Positions 9,170 to 17,502 of a stretch of DNA of 64,000 nt are shown in pieces; the stretch's first letter is position 1; each line of letters begins with the position of its first letter. A program made the translations under genes and the position numbers. The notes below the pieces were generated by a model. It was given only the letters and a program-made list of their open reading frames with translations. It had not been told where the DNA came from and did not search any database. The stretch spans positions 54,239 to 118,238 of the forward strand of contig NZ_BAABEX010000031.1 in assembly GCF_039540375.1 (NCBI RefSeq), given 5' to 3'. This stretch comes from Acidovorax_G lacteus. Its GTDB lineage: Bacteria; Pseudomonadota; Gammaproteobacteria; Burkholderiales; Burkholderiaceae_C.

Positions 9170-9424
9170 TCAGGGCTGCGTGAGCCGCTCCAGCCGCGTG
9201 AGCGTGTGCAGCGCCTCGGCCGCGCTGGTGCCGCACATCTCGGCGCTGGGTTGCAGGCCTGCGCACACGGCCGGGCGGCCCGGGTGGCCAAAAATGCGGC
9301 AGCGTGCGTCGTCGCCCAACTGCACGCAGCGCACGCCCGCAGGCTTGCCCTGCGGCATGCCCGGAATGGGGCTGCTGATCGACGGCGCGATGCAGCAGGC
9401 CCCGCAGCCGCTGCGGCACTGCAT
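9170..9424 (-). CDS. YkgJ-family cysteine cluster protein
   Basis: 84 aa with the conserved N-terminal pattern CRSGCGACC, then later cysteines (VRCVQL, ARCRIF, VCAGL, EMCG), matching the UPF0153/YkgJ zinc- or iron-chelating family. It starts 9 bp after the stop of the FMN reductase gene, so they are probably co-transcribed. Function is unknown in this family. Confidence 0.85.
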   Translation of the reverse strand: MQCRSGCGACCIAPSISSPIPGMPQGKPAGVRCVQLGDDARCRIFGHPGRPAVCAGLQPSAEMCGTSAAEALHTLTRLERLTQP

Positions 9425-9433
9425 GGGCGGGGC

Positions 9434-10030
9434 TCAGGCCGGTGCGTGCAGGCGGCCAGCCGCCCACAGCACCTGCTCGACCACGGCGCGTACGCGCTCT
9501 TGATGGGCGGCTTGTACCAGCTGGCCGTTGGCATCGAACGCGCTGGCCGCGCCGCCCAGTGCAAAGGCCTTGGGGGCCAGCCAGCATTCCAGGTTGACCA
9601 GCAGCGGGGCCAGGTGGCTTTGCGAGCGCAGGCCACCGAGCGCACCGGGCGATGCGCTGAGCATGCCCACCACCTTGCCGCGGAAGGGCTTGAGCCCGTC
9701 CTGCCACTCGGGGTGGCCGGCCACCGGGCTTGATGCCCAGTCGAGGGCGTTTTTCAGCAGGGCGGTGTAGCTGCCGTTGTACTCGGGTGAGCAGACGATC
9801 CACGCCGGATGCGCGAAGAAGAGTTCCTTGAGGCGCACCACGTCGCGCGGCGTGCCCTGGGCTTCGAGGTCGGCGTTGTAGAGCGGGATGTCGAAGTCGG
9901 CCAGCTCGATGTGCGTCACCGCAGCGCCAGCGTCCCGCCCGATGTCGGCGGCGACAGCGGCCAGTTGGCGGTTGAGGGACTGGGCGCGCGTGCTGCCCGC
10001 GAAGACGAGAAGGGGGGTGGAGGTGCTCAT
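9434..10030 (-). CDS. NADPH-dependent FMN reductase family protein
   Basis: 198 aa flavodoxin-like fold. Phosphate-binding loop GSTRAQSLNRQLA at the N-terminus, the SPEYNGSYTALLKNALDW flavin-binding segment and SASPGALGGLRSQ. This matches the NADPH:FMN/quinone reductase family (ChrR/azoreductase-like). Start at the ATG 10030; the ribosome site is weak. 47 bp downstream of the LysE-type gene and 9 bp upstream of the YkgJ-like gene. Confidence 0.9.
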   Translation of the reverse strand: MSTSTPLLVFAGSTRAQSLNRQLAAVAADIGRDAGAAVTHIELADFDIPLYNADLEAQGTPRDVVRLKELFFAHPAWIVCSPEYNGSYTALLKNALDWASSPVAGHPEWQDGLKPFRGKVVGMLSASPGALGGLRSQSHLAPLLVNLECWLAPKAFALGGAASAFDANGQLVQAAHQERVRAVVEQVLWAAGRLHAPA

Positions 10031-10077
10031 GCGGCCGATTGTGTCAGCGGCTGTGCACAGGATTCCTGCATGGGGTT

Positions 10078-10725
10078 TCAGGGGGTGGGCCGGTGCCACA
10101 GCGCCAGGGCCGCCGCCAGGGCGATCAGCACCAGGCCGCTGGTCTGGTCGATGCCCCGCTGGATGCCAGGCCCCAAGCGGCGGGCGCCCGCTGTACCGGC
10201 TGCTGCGTATCCCAGCAGCACTGCGCCGTCGATGGCGGCGAACACGGTGGCCAGCAGCGCGTACTGCGGCCACAGCGGGGCGGCCGGGTCGACAAAGGAG
10301 GGCAGCAGGGCCGAGAAGAACAGGTAGCCCTTGGGGTTGGTGACGGCGACAGTGAAGCTGCGGCGGAACACGGCTTCGGGGCGCTCGCGGCGGGTCGCGG
10401 CGGCGGCCTGGTTGGTGGTGGCGGATGCGGCATCCGCTCCGCTCTTTGGCGCGTGCAGCAGGCGCCAGCCCAGCCAGGCCAGGGTGAGCACCCCGGCCCA
10501 GCGCAACCATTCGAAGGCGGTGGCCGAGGCGGCCAGCAGGCCGCCCAGCCCGGCGGCCACGGCGGCGATCAGCACCGCGTCTGACAGCACCGCACCGGCC
10601 ATGCCGGGCAGGGCCGCTGGTACCCCGTGGCGCGCGCCTTGCTGCAGGGCCAGCAGGGTGGTGGGGCCAGGCGTGGCCACCGTGACCAGCGCCAGTCCAC
10701 CAAACAGCAGCAGGCTTTCCTTCAT
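10078..10725 (-). CDS. LysE/RhtB family exporter
   Basis: 215 aa inner-membrane protein with about six hydrophobic segments. Family motifs: ATPGPTTLLALQQGARHG near the N-terminus and the FTVAVTNPKGYLFFSALLPSFV segment in the middle. Probable efflux of an amino acid or related metabolite. Its ATG overlaps the TGA of the DUF1772 gene (ATGA), indicating translational coupling. Confidence 0.9.
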   Translation of the reverse strand: MKESLLLFGGLALVTVATPGPTTLLALQQGARHGVPAALPGMAGAVLSDAVLIAAVAAGLGGLLAASATAFEWLRWAGVLTLAWLGWRLLHAPKSGADAASATTNQAAAATRRERPEAVFRRSFTVAVTNPKGYLFFSALLPSFVDPAAPLWPQYALLATVFAAIDGAVLLGYAAAGTAGARRLGPGIQRGIDQTSGLVLIALAAALALWHRPTP

Positions 10726-11249
10726 GGTCGGGCCTTGGTGGCTTGGGCGCCGCCTTGCAGGCGCAGCACCAGAGCAATCAGCCCGGCCACGAACAGTGCC
10801 CCGCTCAGGCCGCTGCGCCACAGGTTGGCTTGGTTCCAGGCGGTGCGCACGGTGGCCCAGTCGGGCGGCAATGTGGCCGCTGTCCAGGACTCGGTCAGGT
10901 GATTGAGTGGCAGGTTGACTTGGCGGGTGAACAGCACGATGCCCACGCCGTAGGCAAGCACGCTCAGCGCCAGCAGCCGCCACCAGGCGGTCTGCCGGTC
11001 AGACCAGGCTGCCGCGAGCGCGATCAGGCCCAGCGGCAGCGGCCCGAAAAAGCAGGCGAAGAAACCGGCGTGTCGCACGTTGCGGTTGAAGGCCGATTGC
11101 ACCAGTGCGTAGGTCGGGCCATCCAGTTCGAGGGTGGCGAGGTTGACGTTGGCGCTGTAGGTGGTGAAGAAGCCGGCCATCAGGCCGAGCAGCAGCACGG
11201 TCAGCAGTTGAGCGGTCAGCGAGAGGCGGGGCAGGAGGTGTGAAGGCAT
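10722..11249 (-). CDS. DUF1772 (anthrone-oxygenase-like) membrane protein
   Basis: 175 aa, four predicted membrane helices. The features FTTYSANVNLATL, the RQVNLPLNHL segment and the W..VRTAWNQANLWR motif near the C-terminus match DUF1772. The start at 11249 has a GGAG ribosome site 6 nt upstream. It follows the Crp-type regulator by 54 bp and overlaps the exporter gene by 4 bp, so regulator, membrane protein and exporter probably form one unit. Confidence 0.75.
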   Translation of the reverse strand: MPSHLLPRLSLTAQLLTVLLLGLMAGFFTTYSANVNLATLELDGPTYALVQSAFNRNVRHAGFFACFFGPLPLGLIALAAAWSDRQTAWWRLLALSVLAYGVGIVLFTRQVNLPLNHLTESWTAATLPPDWATVRTAWNQANLWRSGLSGALFVAGLIALVLRLQGGAQATKARP

Positions 11250-11303
11250 GGCAGGCTCCGGTGTGGGGACGCCTCACTGTGCCGGCACCGGGTCGGCCGT
11301 GCC

Positions 11304-11888
11304 TTAACCCCGGTTCAGTCGTCGCCGGATGCGCGACAGCGCGACGTCGGTGATGCCCAGCCAGGACGCCAGGTGCCTCAGGGGGATGCGGGCCAGCCAG
11401 TCCGGGTGTTCGACCTGCAGCGCCAGATACCGCTCGGTGGCGGTGTGCTGCAGAAAGGCCTGTTCGCGCGACATCTTGTCCTGCAGCAATGCCGCGAGCG
11501 TGCGGTGCTCCAGCGCTTGCCACGGCGCGAAGTTCGCAACGGCGGCGGACCAGCCGCTCCAGGGCAGGGCCCAGACGCGGCTCGGTTCGAGCGCCTCGAC
11601 CCAGAAGTGCACCGGTTGTTCGCGCAGGGCGTGTGTGATGGGCCACACCATCGCGCCGTCCAGGTAGAAGTTCTTGTTGGACGCCTGCCCGTCGCGGTCC
11701 AGGTAGTACAGGCGCAGTGCCCCGCGCTCCAGCCACCACAGGTGTTGCCAGTGTTCGCCTGCGCGCAGCAAGGCCTCACCCTTGGCCAGATGCTTGGCTT
11801 GCGCCTGTTGGCAGCGCTCGGCCGCGGCAGCGGGCAGCGGGCCAAGTGCTGGCGTCAGGTGTTCGAGCAGGCGGTGGCTTGGGGGCAT
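11304..11888 (-). CDS. Crp/Fnr-type transcriptional regulator
   Basis: 194 aa. The N-terminal cyclic-nucleotide-binding-like beta-roll includes KGEALLRAGEHWQHLWWLERGALRLYYLD. The C-terminal segment ends in a short helix-turn-helix (LASWLGITDVALSRIRRRL). The C-terminal DNA-binding part is short, as in the many Bacteroidetes/Proteobacteria Crp-like proteins without cAMP contacts. An upstream in-frame TTG (11918) would add 10 residues; the ATG is preferred. It is the first gene of the leftward run and presumably controls it. Confidence 0.85.
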   Translation of the reverse strand: MPPSHRLLEHLTPALGPLPAAAAERCQQAQAKHLAKGEALLRAGEHWQHLWWLERGALRLYYLDRDGQASNKNFYLDGAMVWPITHALREQPVHFWVEALEPSRVWALPWSGWSAAVANFAPWQALEHRTLAALLQDKMSREQAFLQHTATERYLALQVEHPDWLARIPLRHLASWLGITDVALSRIRRRLNRG

Positions 11889-11956
11889 GGCTGCAGGTGC
11901 AAAGGCTTGGTGGGACAATATCCGGTTCGCGCAGGCCGGGGCAGGCCTGCAGCTGC

Positions 11957-11972
11957 TGTTTCACGTGAAACA
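11957..11972. promoter_or_regulatory. parS partition site (upstream of mnmG)
   Basis: Exact 16-bp palindrome TGTTTCACGTGAAACA, the consensus ParB-binding site. It lies 54 bp before the mnmG start in the mnmG-parA-parB locus. Confidence 0.95.
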
Positions 11973-12025
11973 GCCTTCGCATTGTCGGGCGGGCCGGGAC
12001 GGCCGCAGCCTTGGAGCGCTCTCAC

Positions 12026-14002
12026 ATGTTGTATCCCCAGGAATTCGACGTCATCGTGGTCGGCGGCGGCCACGCCGGAACCGAGGCCGCGCTCGCGGCT
12101 GCCCGCATGGGCTGCCAGACGCTGCTGCTCACCCACAACATCGAGACGCTCGGCCAGATGAGTTGCAACCCCAGCATCGGCGGCATCGGCAAGGGTCACT
12201 TGGTGAAAGAGGTGGACGCGCTGGGCGGGGCGATGGCGCTGGCCACGGACGAGGGCGGTATCCAGTTCCGCATCCTCAACAGCAGCAAGGGGCCGGCCGT
12301 GCGCGCCACCCGCGCGCAGGCCGACCGGGTGCTCTACAAGGCCGCCATCCGCCGCATGCTGGAGAACCAGCCCAATCTGTGGCTCTTCCAGCAGGCGGTG
12401 GACGACCTGATGGTCGAGGGCGACCGCGTGGTGGGGGCGGTCACGCAGGTGGGCATCCGCTTTCGCGGCCGCACGGTGGTGCTGACGGCGGGCACCTTCC
12501 TGGACGGCAAGATTCATGTGGGTTTGAACAACTACGCCGCCGGCCGCGCGGGCGACCCGCCGGCCGTGAGCCTGAGCGCACGCCTGAAGGAGCTGAAGCT
12601 GCCGCAGGGGCGTCTCAAGACCGGCACGCCGCCGCGCATCGACGGCCGCAGCATCGACTACAGCCAGTGCACCGAGCAGCCGGGCGACGGCATGCCCGGC
12701 GGCGTGAACGAGGGCGCGGTGCCGGTGTTCAGCTTCATGGGCAGCGCGGCCATGCACCCGCGCCAGGTGCCGTGCTGGATCACGCACACCAACGAGCGCA
12801 CGCACGAAATCATCAAGAGCGGCTTCGACCGCAGCCCCATGTTCACCGGCAAGATCGAGGGCGTGGGCCCGCGCTACTGCCCGAGCGTGGAAGACAAAAT
12901 CAACCGTTTTGCCGACAAGGACAGCCACCAGATCTTTCTGGAGCCCGAGGGCCTGACCACGCACGAGGTGTACCCCAACGGCATCAGCACCAGCCTGCCG
13001 TTCGACATCCAGTACGCACTGGTGCGCTCAATGCGCGGGCTGGAGAACGCGCACATCCTGCGGCCCGGCTACGCCATCGAATACGACTACTTCGACCCGC
13101 GCTCGCTCAAGAGCAGCTTCGAGACCAAGCAGATCCAGGGCCTGTTCTTTGCCGGGCAGATCAACGGCACCACGGGCTACGAAGAGGCCGCAGCCCAAGG
13201 CTTGTTTGCAGGCATCAACGCCGCACTGCAGTGCAAGGGTGAAGCGCCCTGGGTGCCTGCGCGCGACCAGGCCTACCTGGGCGTGCTGGTGGACGACCTG
13301 ATTACCAAGGGCGTGACCGAGCCCTACCGCATGTTCACCAGCCGGGCCGAGTTCCGCCTGCAACTGCGCGAAGACAACGCCGACATGCGCCTGACCGAAG
13401 TGGGGCGGCAGATGGGCCTGGTAGACGATGCGCGCTGGGATGCGTTTTGCCGCAAGCGCGATGCGGTTTCACGTGAAACAGAGCGCCTCAAGTCCACCTG
13501 GGTGAACCCCCGCAACCTGCCGGCGGCCGAGGCCGAGCGCGTGCTGGGAAAAGCCATTGAGCACGAGTACCACCTGTTCGATCTGCTGCGCCGACCCGAC
13601 GTGAGCTACGCCAGCCTGATGACGCTGGACGGCGGCAAGTACGCATCCCCCGCGGTTTCACGTGAAACGCTGGGCGAGCTGAGTGCGCCCGTGCTGGAGC
13701 AGGTGGAGATTGCTGCCAAGTACGCGGGCTACATCGACCGGCAGCGTGACGAGGTGCAGCGCGCCGCGTACTACGAAAACCTGCGCCTGCCGCCCGAGCT
13801 GGACTACCTGCAGGTGGCGGCGCTGTCGATCGAAGTGCGCCAGAAGCTGCAGAAGCACCGGCCCGAGACGCTGGGTCAGGCTTCGCGCATTTCGGGGGTT
13901 ACGCCAGCCGCCATTTCGCTGCTGCTCGTGCATTTGAAGAAAGGCGGTTTCAAGGGGTTTGGCCGCAACGAGGAGGAGCAGCATGCCGTTTCCGCTGAAT
14001 GA
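12026..14002 (+). CDS. mnmG: tRNA uridine 5-carboxymethylaminomethyl modification enzyme MnmG
   Basis: 658 aa FAD protein that, with MnmE, installs the cmnm5 group on the wobble uridine of certain tRNAs. Seen: the dinucleotide-binding site GGGHAGTEAA (13-22); CNPSIGGIGKGHL; the TGTPPRID motif with RSIDYSQ; GLFFAGQINGTTGYEEAAAQG; and the C-terminal helical MnmE/tRNA-binding domain ending RISGVTPAAISLLLVHLKK. Start at 12026 with GGAG upstream; an in-frame TTG at 12011 is rejected. Two parS palindromes lie inside the gene and are translated as VSRET. Its 3' end overlaps the next gene by 20 bp. Confidence 0.97.
   Translation: MLYPQEFDVIVVGGGHAGTEAALAAARMGCQTLLLTHNIETLGQMSCNPSIGGIGKGHLVKEVDALGGAMALATDEGGIQFRILNSSKGPAVRATRAQADRVLYKAAIRRMLENQPNLWLFQQAVDDLMVEGDRVVGAVTQVGIRFRGRTVVLTAGTFLDGKIHVGLNNYAAGRAGDPPAVSLSARLKELKLPQGRLKTGTPPRIDGRSIDYSQCTEQPGDGMPGGVNEGAVPVFSFMGSAAMHPRQVPCWITHTNERTHEIIKSGFDRSPMFTGKIEGVGPRYCPSVEDKINRFADKDSHQIFLEPEGLTTHEVYPNGISTSLPFDIQYALVRSMRGLENAHILRPGYAIEYDYFDPRSLKSSFETKQIQGLFFAGQINGTTGYEEAAAQGLFAGINAALQCKGEAPWVPARDQAYLGVLVDDLITKGVTEPYRMFTSRAEFRLQLREDNADMRLTEVGRQMGLVDDARWDAFCRKRDAVSRETERLKSTWVNPRNLPAAEAERVLGKAIEHEYHLFDLLRRPDVSYASLMTLDGGKYASPAVSRETLGELSAPVLEQVEIAAKYAGYIDRQRDEVQRAAYYENLRLPPELDYLQVAALSIEVRQKLQKHRPETLGQASRISGVTPAAISLLLVHLKKGGFKGFGRNEEEQHAVSAE
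13465..13480. promoter_or_regulatory. parS site inside mnmG (1)
   Basis: GGTTTCACGTGAAACA: the 14-bp core is a perfect palindrome, with one mismatch to the 16-bp consensus at the first base. In the mnmG frame it encodes VSRET. Confidence 0.9.
13654..13669. promoter_or_regulatory. parS site inside mnmG (2)
   Basis: GGTTTCACGTGAAACG: a perfect 14-bp core with both outer bases changed. It is in the same reading frame as the first internal site and also encodes VSRET. Confidence 0.88.
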
Positions 14003-14225
14003 GCGCAAAGTCCTGCTTGCGTGCAAAGGGGTCGGGCCGACCGTGGTGGCGCGCCTTGAACAGATGGGCTACCTGTCCCTGGCGCAGTTGGCCAAGGCCA
14101 ATGTGCTGGACGTTCTGGATGCGGGTGCGCAGCTGAGTGGGTCGAGCTGCTGGAAAAACAGTCCCCAGGCCCGTGCCGCGATTGGTGCGGCACTCGACGC
14201 GGCGCGAGCACACCATGCACACTGA
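13983..14225 (+). CDS. Small helix-hairpin-helix protein
   Basis: 80 aa. The LLACKGVGPTVVARLEQMGY segment is a helix-hairpin-helix element with the GVG hairpin, the non-sequence-specific DNA-binding motif also seen in small 'pathogenicity locus'/Cdd1-like proteins. Strong ribosome site GAGGAGGAG 6 nt before the ATG. It overlaps the mnmG end by 20 bp and the rsmG start by 11 bp, so it is translationally embedded between them. Function unknown; DNA binding is inferred from the motif. Confidence 0.75.
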   Translation: MPFPLNERKVLLACKGVGPTVVARLEQMGYLSLAQLAKANVLDVLDAGAQLSGSSCWKNSPQARAAIGAALDAARAHHAH

Positions 14226-14904
14226 AACCGAAGCGCTGGCAGCGTCGCTGCGTTCGGGCGTCCACGCACTGGGCTTGTCGTTGAGTGAGCTGCAGATCCA
14301 GCGGCTTCTGGATTTTCTGGCGCTGCTGCAAAAGTGGAACAAGGTCTACAACCTGACCGCAGTGCGCGAGCCGCACGACATGCTGACCCATCACCTGCTG
14401 GACAGTCTGGCAGCCGTTTCGCCCTTGCGTCGCCACGTGGCAGAGTTGCTGGGTCGTGGGGTGGGGCAGGGTGGGCTGCGTCTGCTGGATGTGGGGTCTG
14501 GCGGCGGGTTGCCCGGCGTGGTGTTTGCCATCTGCTGCCCGGAGGTGGACGTCAGCTGCGTAGACACGGTGGGCAAGAAGGCGGCCTTCATCCAGCAGGC
14601 CGCGGTCACGCTGGCGCTGCCCAATCTGCGCGGTGTGCATGCGCGGGTCGAGAGTCTGACGCAGCCTTTTGATGTGGTGAGTTGCCGTGCGTTTGCCTCC
14701 CTTTCGGACTTTGTGACATGGTCGCGCGGGGCAGTAGCGGCTCCGCACGGCGTCTGGCTGGCCATGAAGGGCAAGCACCCCGCCGAGGAAATGGCCGCAC
14801 TCGATGCCGCGCAGGTGCAGGTGTTTCACGTGGAACCTTTGCAGGTGCCGGGGCTGGATGCCGAGCGCTGCATCGTCTGGATACGGCCCGCGGCGGCGGG
14901 CTGA
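14215..14904 (+). CDS. rsmG: 16S rRNA (guanine(527)-N7)-methyltransferase RsmG
   Basis: 229 aa cytosolic methyltransferase that modifies G527 of 16S rRNA using S-adenosylmethionine. Seen: the N-terminal LLDFLALLQKWNKVYNLTAV segment, HHLLDSL, the SAM-binding loop LLDVGSGGGLPGVV (about residues 89-102), VDTVGKKAAFIQQ and the SCRAFASL motif. The start at 14215 lies within the end of the HhH gene. A weak parS-like sequence occurs near its 3' end (14822-14837). Confidence 0.96.
   Translation: MHTETEALAASLRSGVHALGLSLSELQIQRLLDFLALLQKWNKVYNLTAVREPHDMLTHHLLDSLAAVSPLRRHVAELLGRGVGQGGLRLLDVGSGGGLPGVVFAICCPEVDVSCVDTVGKKAAFIQQAAVTLALPNLRGVHARVESLTQPFDVVSCRAFASLSDFVTWSRGAVAAPHGVWLAMKGKHPAEEMAALDAAQVQVFHVEPLQVPGLDAERCIVWIRPAAAG
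14822..14837. promoter_or_regulatory. Degenerate parS-like sequence in rsmG
   Basis: TGTTTCACGTGGAACC differs from the parS consensus at two positions (A to G in the right arm, final A to C). It may be a weak ParB site or chance; its position next to three good sites makes the first plausible. Confidence 0.45.
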
Positions 14905-15065
14905 GCGGCTGCGCGCAGCGCGTTTTCGAGCGCTGCCCCCTGTCGCGGGCGAGGGGGCTCGCGTACACTCTGCGCCTCGCCCACGGGGTGGCGCAGGTGG
15001 GTCTGGCAGGCCGGCATCTGGCGCATCCGCTCCGTATCTTCTTGTGTCCGAGACGGGATTTGCGC

Positions 15066-15680
15066 ATGTTCGGCATTGCAGACTACGGCGCCTTCGTGGC
15101 CGCCATCCTTCTGTTTCTGGCCATTCCCGGGCCGGGCAATCTGGCCCTGATCACCTCCACCGGCAAGGGCGGCATCCGCGGCGGGCTGGCCGCCACGCTG
15201 GGCGTGATCGCGGGCGATCAGGTGCTGATGTGGATGGCCGTGGCCGGTGTGGCCGCGCTGCTGGCCGCGTACCCGGCGGCCTTCCACGCGGTGCAGTGGC
15301 TGGGCGCGGCCTACCTGGCCTGGCTGGGCTTCAAGATGCTCACGGCCAAACCAGGCGACGTGCCGGTGCTGCACATCGAGCCGCGCCAGTACTTCAAGCA
15401 GGCGGGGCTCATCACGCTGCTCAACCCCAAGGCCATCGTGTTCTACATGGCGTTCTTTCCGCTGTTTGTGGACCCGGCGCACCACCAGGGCCTGCTGACG
15501 TTTGGCGTGATGGCGGCCACGATTGCGGTGCTCACCTTGGCCTACGGGCTGGGGGTGGTGCTGCTCACGCACCATCTGGCCGAGCGCATGCGCGCCAACC
15601 CCAAAATCGCCAGCGCGCTCGAAAAGCTCGCAGGCATGTTCCTGATCGGCTTTGGCATCAAGCTGGCCATTGCCAAGTGA
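15066..15680 (+). CDS. LysE/RhtB family exporter
   Basis: 204 aa inner-membrane protein with six hydrophobic segments and the family signatures IPGPGNLALITSTGKGG near residue 20 and FKQAGLITLLNPKAIVFYMAFFPLFV in the middle. Probable amino-acid or metabolite efflux. The start at 15066 is chosen because the first membrane segment begins there. It sits between rsmG and parA, 85 bp before parA, and is not a normal member of this replication-proximal operon. Confidence 0.9.
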   Translation: MFGIADYGAFVAAILLFLAIPGPGNLALITSTGKGGIRGGLAATLGVIAGDQVLMWMAVAGVAALLAAYPAAFHAVQWLGAAYLAWLGFKMLTAKPGDVPVLHIEPRQYFKQAGLITLLNPKAIVFYMAFFPLFVDPAHHQGLLTFGVMAATIAVLTLAYGLGVVLLTHHLAERMRANPKIASALEKLAGMFLIGFGIKLAIAK

Positions 15681-15765
15681 CCCCTCTCGCCATGCGCGTT
15701 CCCGCACCCATCCGCATTGCCGCCGGGCCCTCGGCCCCGCAACGTTTTCCCGGAGCTACTTCCTG

Positions 15766-16581
15766 ATGGCCAAGATCTTCTGCATTGCCAACCAGAAGGG
15801 CGGGGTGGGCAAGACCACCACCACCGTCAACCTCGCCGCGGGCCTGGCCAAGATCGGCCAGCGCGTGCTCATGGTGGACCTGGACCCGCAGGGCAACGCC
15901 ACCATGGGCTCGGGCGTGGACAAGCGGGCGCTCAAGCTCTCGGTGTACGACGTGCTGCTCGAATCGGCCAGCGTGCAAGAGGCTGCCGTGCTGGCCGACA
16001 AGTGCGGCTTTCAGGTGCTGGGTGCCAACCGCGAGCTGGCCGGGGCCGAGGTCGAGCTGGTGGAGCTGGAGCGGCGCGAACGCCGCCTCAAGACCGCGCT
16101 GGCCGCGGTGGACGCCGACTACGACTTTGTGCTCATCGACTGCCCACCGTCCCTCTCCATGCTCACGCTCAACGGCCTGTGCAGCGCGCACGGCGTGATC
16201 GTGCCCATGCAGTGCGAATACTTCGCGCTCGAAGGGCTCACGGACCTGGTCAACACCATCAAGCAGGTGCACGCCAACCTCAACCGCGACCTGCAGATCA
16301 TCGGCCTGCTGCGCATGATGTTCGACCCGCGCATCACGCTGCAGCAGCAGGTGAGCGAGCAGCTCAAGGGCCACTTTGGCGACAAGGTGTTCAACACCGT
16401 CATTCCGCGCAACGTGCGCCTGGCCGAAGCGCCCAGCTACGGCCTGCCCGGCGTGGTGTTCGACCCGGCCGCCAAGGGCAGCCAGGCCTTTGTGGAGTTT
16501 GCACAGGAGATGGTCGAGCGCGTGGTCCACATGGACGCCGCCGCCACCGAATCCAGTGCCAAATCGGCCGCTCGTGCTTGA
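15766..16581 (+). CDS. parA: Chromosome partitioning ATPase ParA
   Basis: 271 aa Walker-type ATPase that forms nucleoid-bound ATP dimers pulling ParB-parS complexes. Deviant Walker A KGGVGKTT (11-18), Walker A' DLDPQGNAT, Walker B DFVLIDCPPSL, and the ASR-like region RNVRLAEAPSYGLP. The ATG at 15766 has GGAG upstream. The last three residues and the stop codon are encoded by the left arm of the intergenic repeat at 16570-16614. Unusually, it is separated from parB by three small genes. Confidence 0.97.
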   Translation: MAKIFCIANQKGGVGKTTTTVNLAAGLAKIGQRVLMVDLDPQGNATMGSGVDKRALKLSVYDVLLESASVQEAAVLADKCGFQVLGANRELAGAEVELVELERRERRLKTALAAVDADYDFVLIDCPPSLSMLTLNGLCSAHGVIVPMQCEYFALEGLTDLVNTIKQVHANLNRDLQIIGLLRMMFDPRITLQQQVSEQLKGHFGDKVFNTVIPRNVRLAEAPSYGLPGVVFDPAAKGSQAFVEFAQEMVERVVHMDAAATESSAKSAARA

Positions 16582-16614
16582 AAGTCAAGCACGAGCAGCT
16601 ACTGAATTCATAGC
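16570..16614. repeat. Two-hairpin intergenic repeat overlapping parA stop
   Basis: Large stem GCTCGTGCTTGA ... TCAAGCACGAGC with a 2-4 nt loop, then the smaller stem GCTACTGAATTCATAGC. The left arm supplies the parA stop codon (TGA). It has no T-tract, so it is not a classical terminator. Confidence 0.85.
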
Positions 16615-16644
16615 AACCCGGCGCTTCGCCCACCCCCGCACCGC

Positions 16645-17196
16645 ATGAGCGACACCTCCACCCCCACCGTGCTGCTGCTGCCGGGCTGGCAGAACTCCGG
16701 CCCCGCCCATTGGCAAAGCCGCTGGGAGCAGCGCTACGGCGACACCCGCGTCGAACAGCACGACTGGATGCGCCCGCTGCGCGGCGACTGGACGGCCCGA
16801 CTCGACGAGGTGGTGGCCGACCTGCCCGGCCCCGTGGTGCTGGCCGCGCACAGCCTGGGCTGCATCCTCACCGCCTGGTGGGCCGCGCACAGCCGCCACG
16901 CGGGCAAGGTGCGCGGCGCGCTGCTCGTGGCCCCGGGCGATGTCGAGCGGCCCGACCTGGCCGCGCAGATCCGCGGCTGGGCCCCGATTGCGCGCCACCC
17001 GCTGCCGTTTCCGGCCGTGCTCGTGGCCAGCCAGGACGACCCGTACTGCAGCTTCGAGCGCGCCGAGGGCCTGGCCCGCTCCTGGGGCGCGCGGTGTGTG
17101 GACTACGGCGCGCGCGGGCACATCAATGCCGATTCGGGCCTGGGCGACTGGGACGAGGGGCGGGGCTGGCTGATGCAGCTCGCCACCCCGGCATGA
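16645..17196 (+). CDS. RBBP9/YdeN-family serine hydrolase
   Basis: 183 aa alpha/beta hydrolase. N-terminal LLLPGWQNSGPAHWQSRWE, nucleophile elbow AAHSLGC (Ser about 73), acid in ASQDDPYC and catalytic His in GHINADSGLGDW: the complete triad arrangement of the RBBP9 family. Substrate unknown. It begins 63 bp after parA and its TGA overlaps the ATG of the next gene (ATGA). Confidence 0.9.
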   Translation: MSDTSTPTVLLLPGWQNSGPAHWQSRWEQRYGDTRVEQHDWMRPLRGDWTARLDEVVADLPGPVVLAAHSLGCILTAWWAAHSRHAGKVRGALLVAPGDVERPDLAAQIRGWAPIARHPLPFPAVLVASQDDPYCSFERAEGLARSWGARCVDYGARGHINADSGLGDWDEGRGWLMQLATPA

Positions 17197-17477
17197 GCCG
17201 CTGGGCTGTTTGGCGCAAGCGGTCGCCAGCACCCACCGCAGGCGCTGCGCCGAGCGCGGCACCCACCCGACGCTGGTGGCGATGGAATGAAAACGACCCG
17301 CTGCTGGACATCATCCCGACGATGCTGGCCTGGCTGCTGCCCAGCGGTGCGGTGGTGGTGGGCGCGCTGGGGCAGTTCATGCTGGCCGTGGTGCTGCTCA
17401 CAGTGGCGTTCGGTGTGTGGCTGCGCCTGTGGCGCAGCCGAAAAAAGCGCCGTGCCATGGGCCGTGCGCCGCGTTGA
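17193..17477 (+). CDS. Small membrane protein, unknown
   Basis: 94 aa. A basic, Ala/Pro-rich N-terminus is followed by two hydrophobic segments (about 45-63 and 65-80) and a positively charged tail (SRKKRRAMGRAPR). The ATG overlaps the hydrolase stop by 4 nt, which supports real translation. No family recognised. Confidence 0.65.
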   Translation: MSRWAVWRKRSPAPTAGAAPSAAPTRRWWRWNENDPLLDIIPTMLAWLLPSGAVVVGALGQFMLAVVLLTVAFGVWLRLWRSRKKRRAMGRAPR

Positions 17478-17502
17478 AACCCCCCTGTTCCGTTTCGTAT
17501 CC

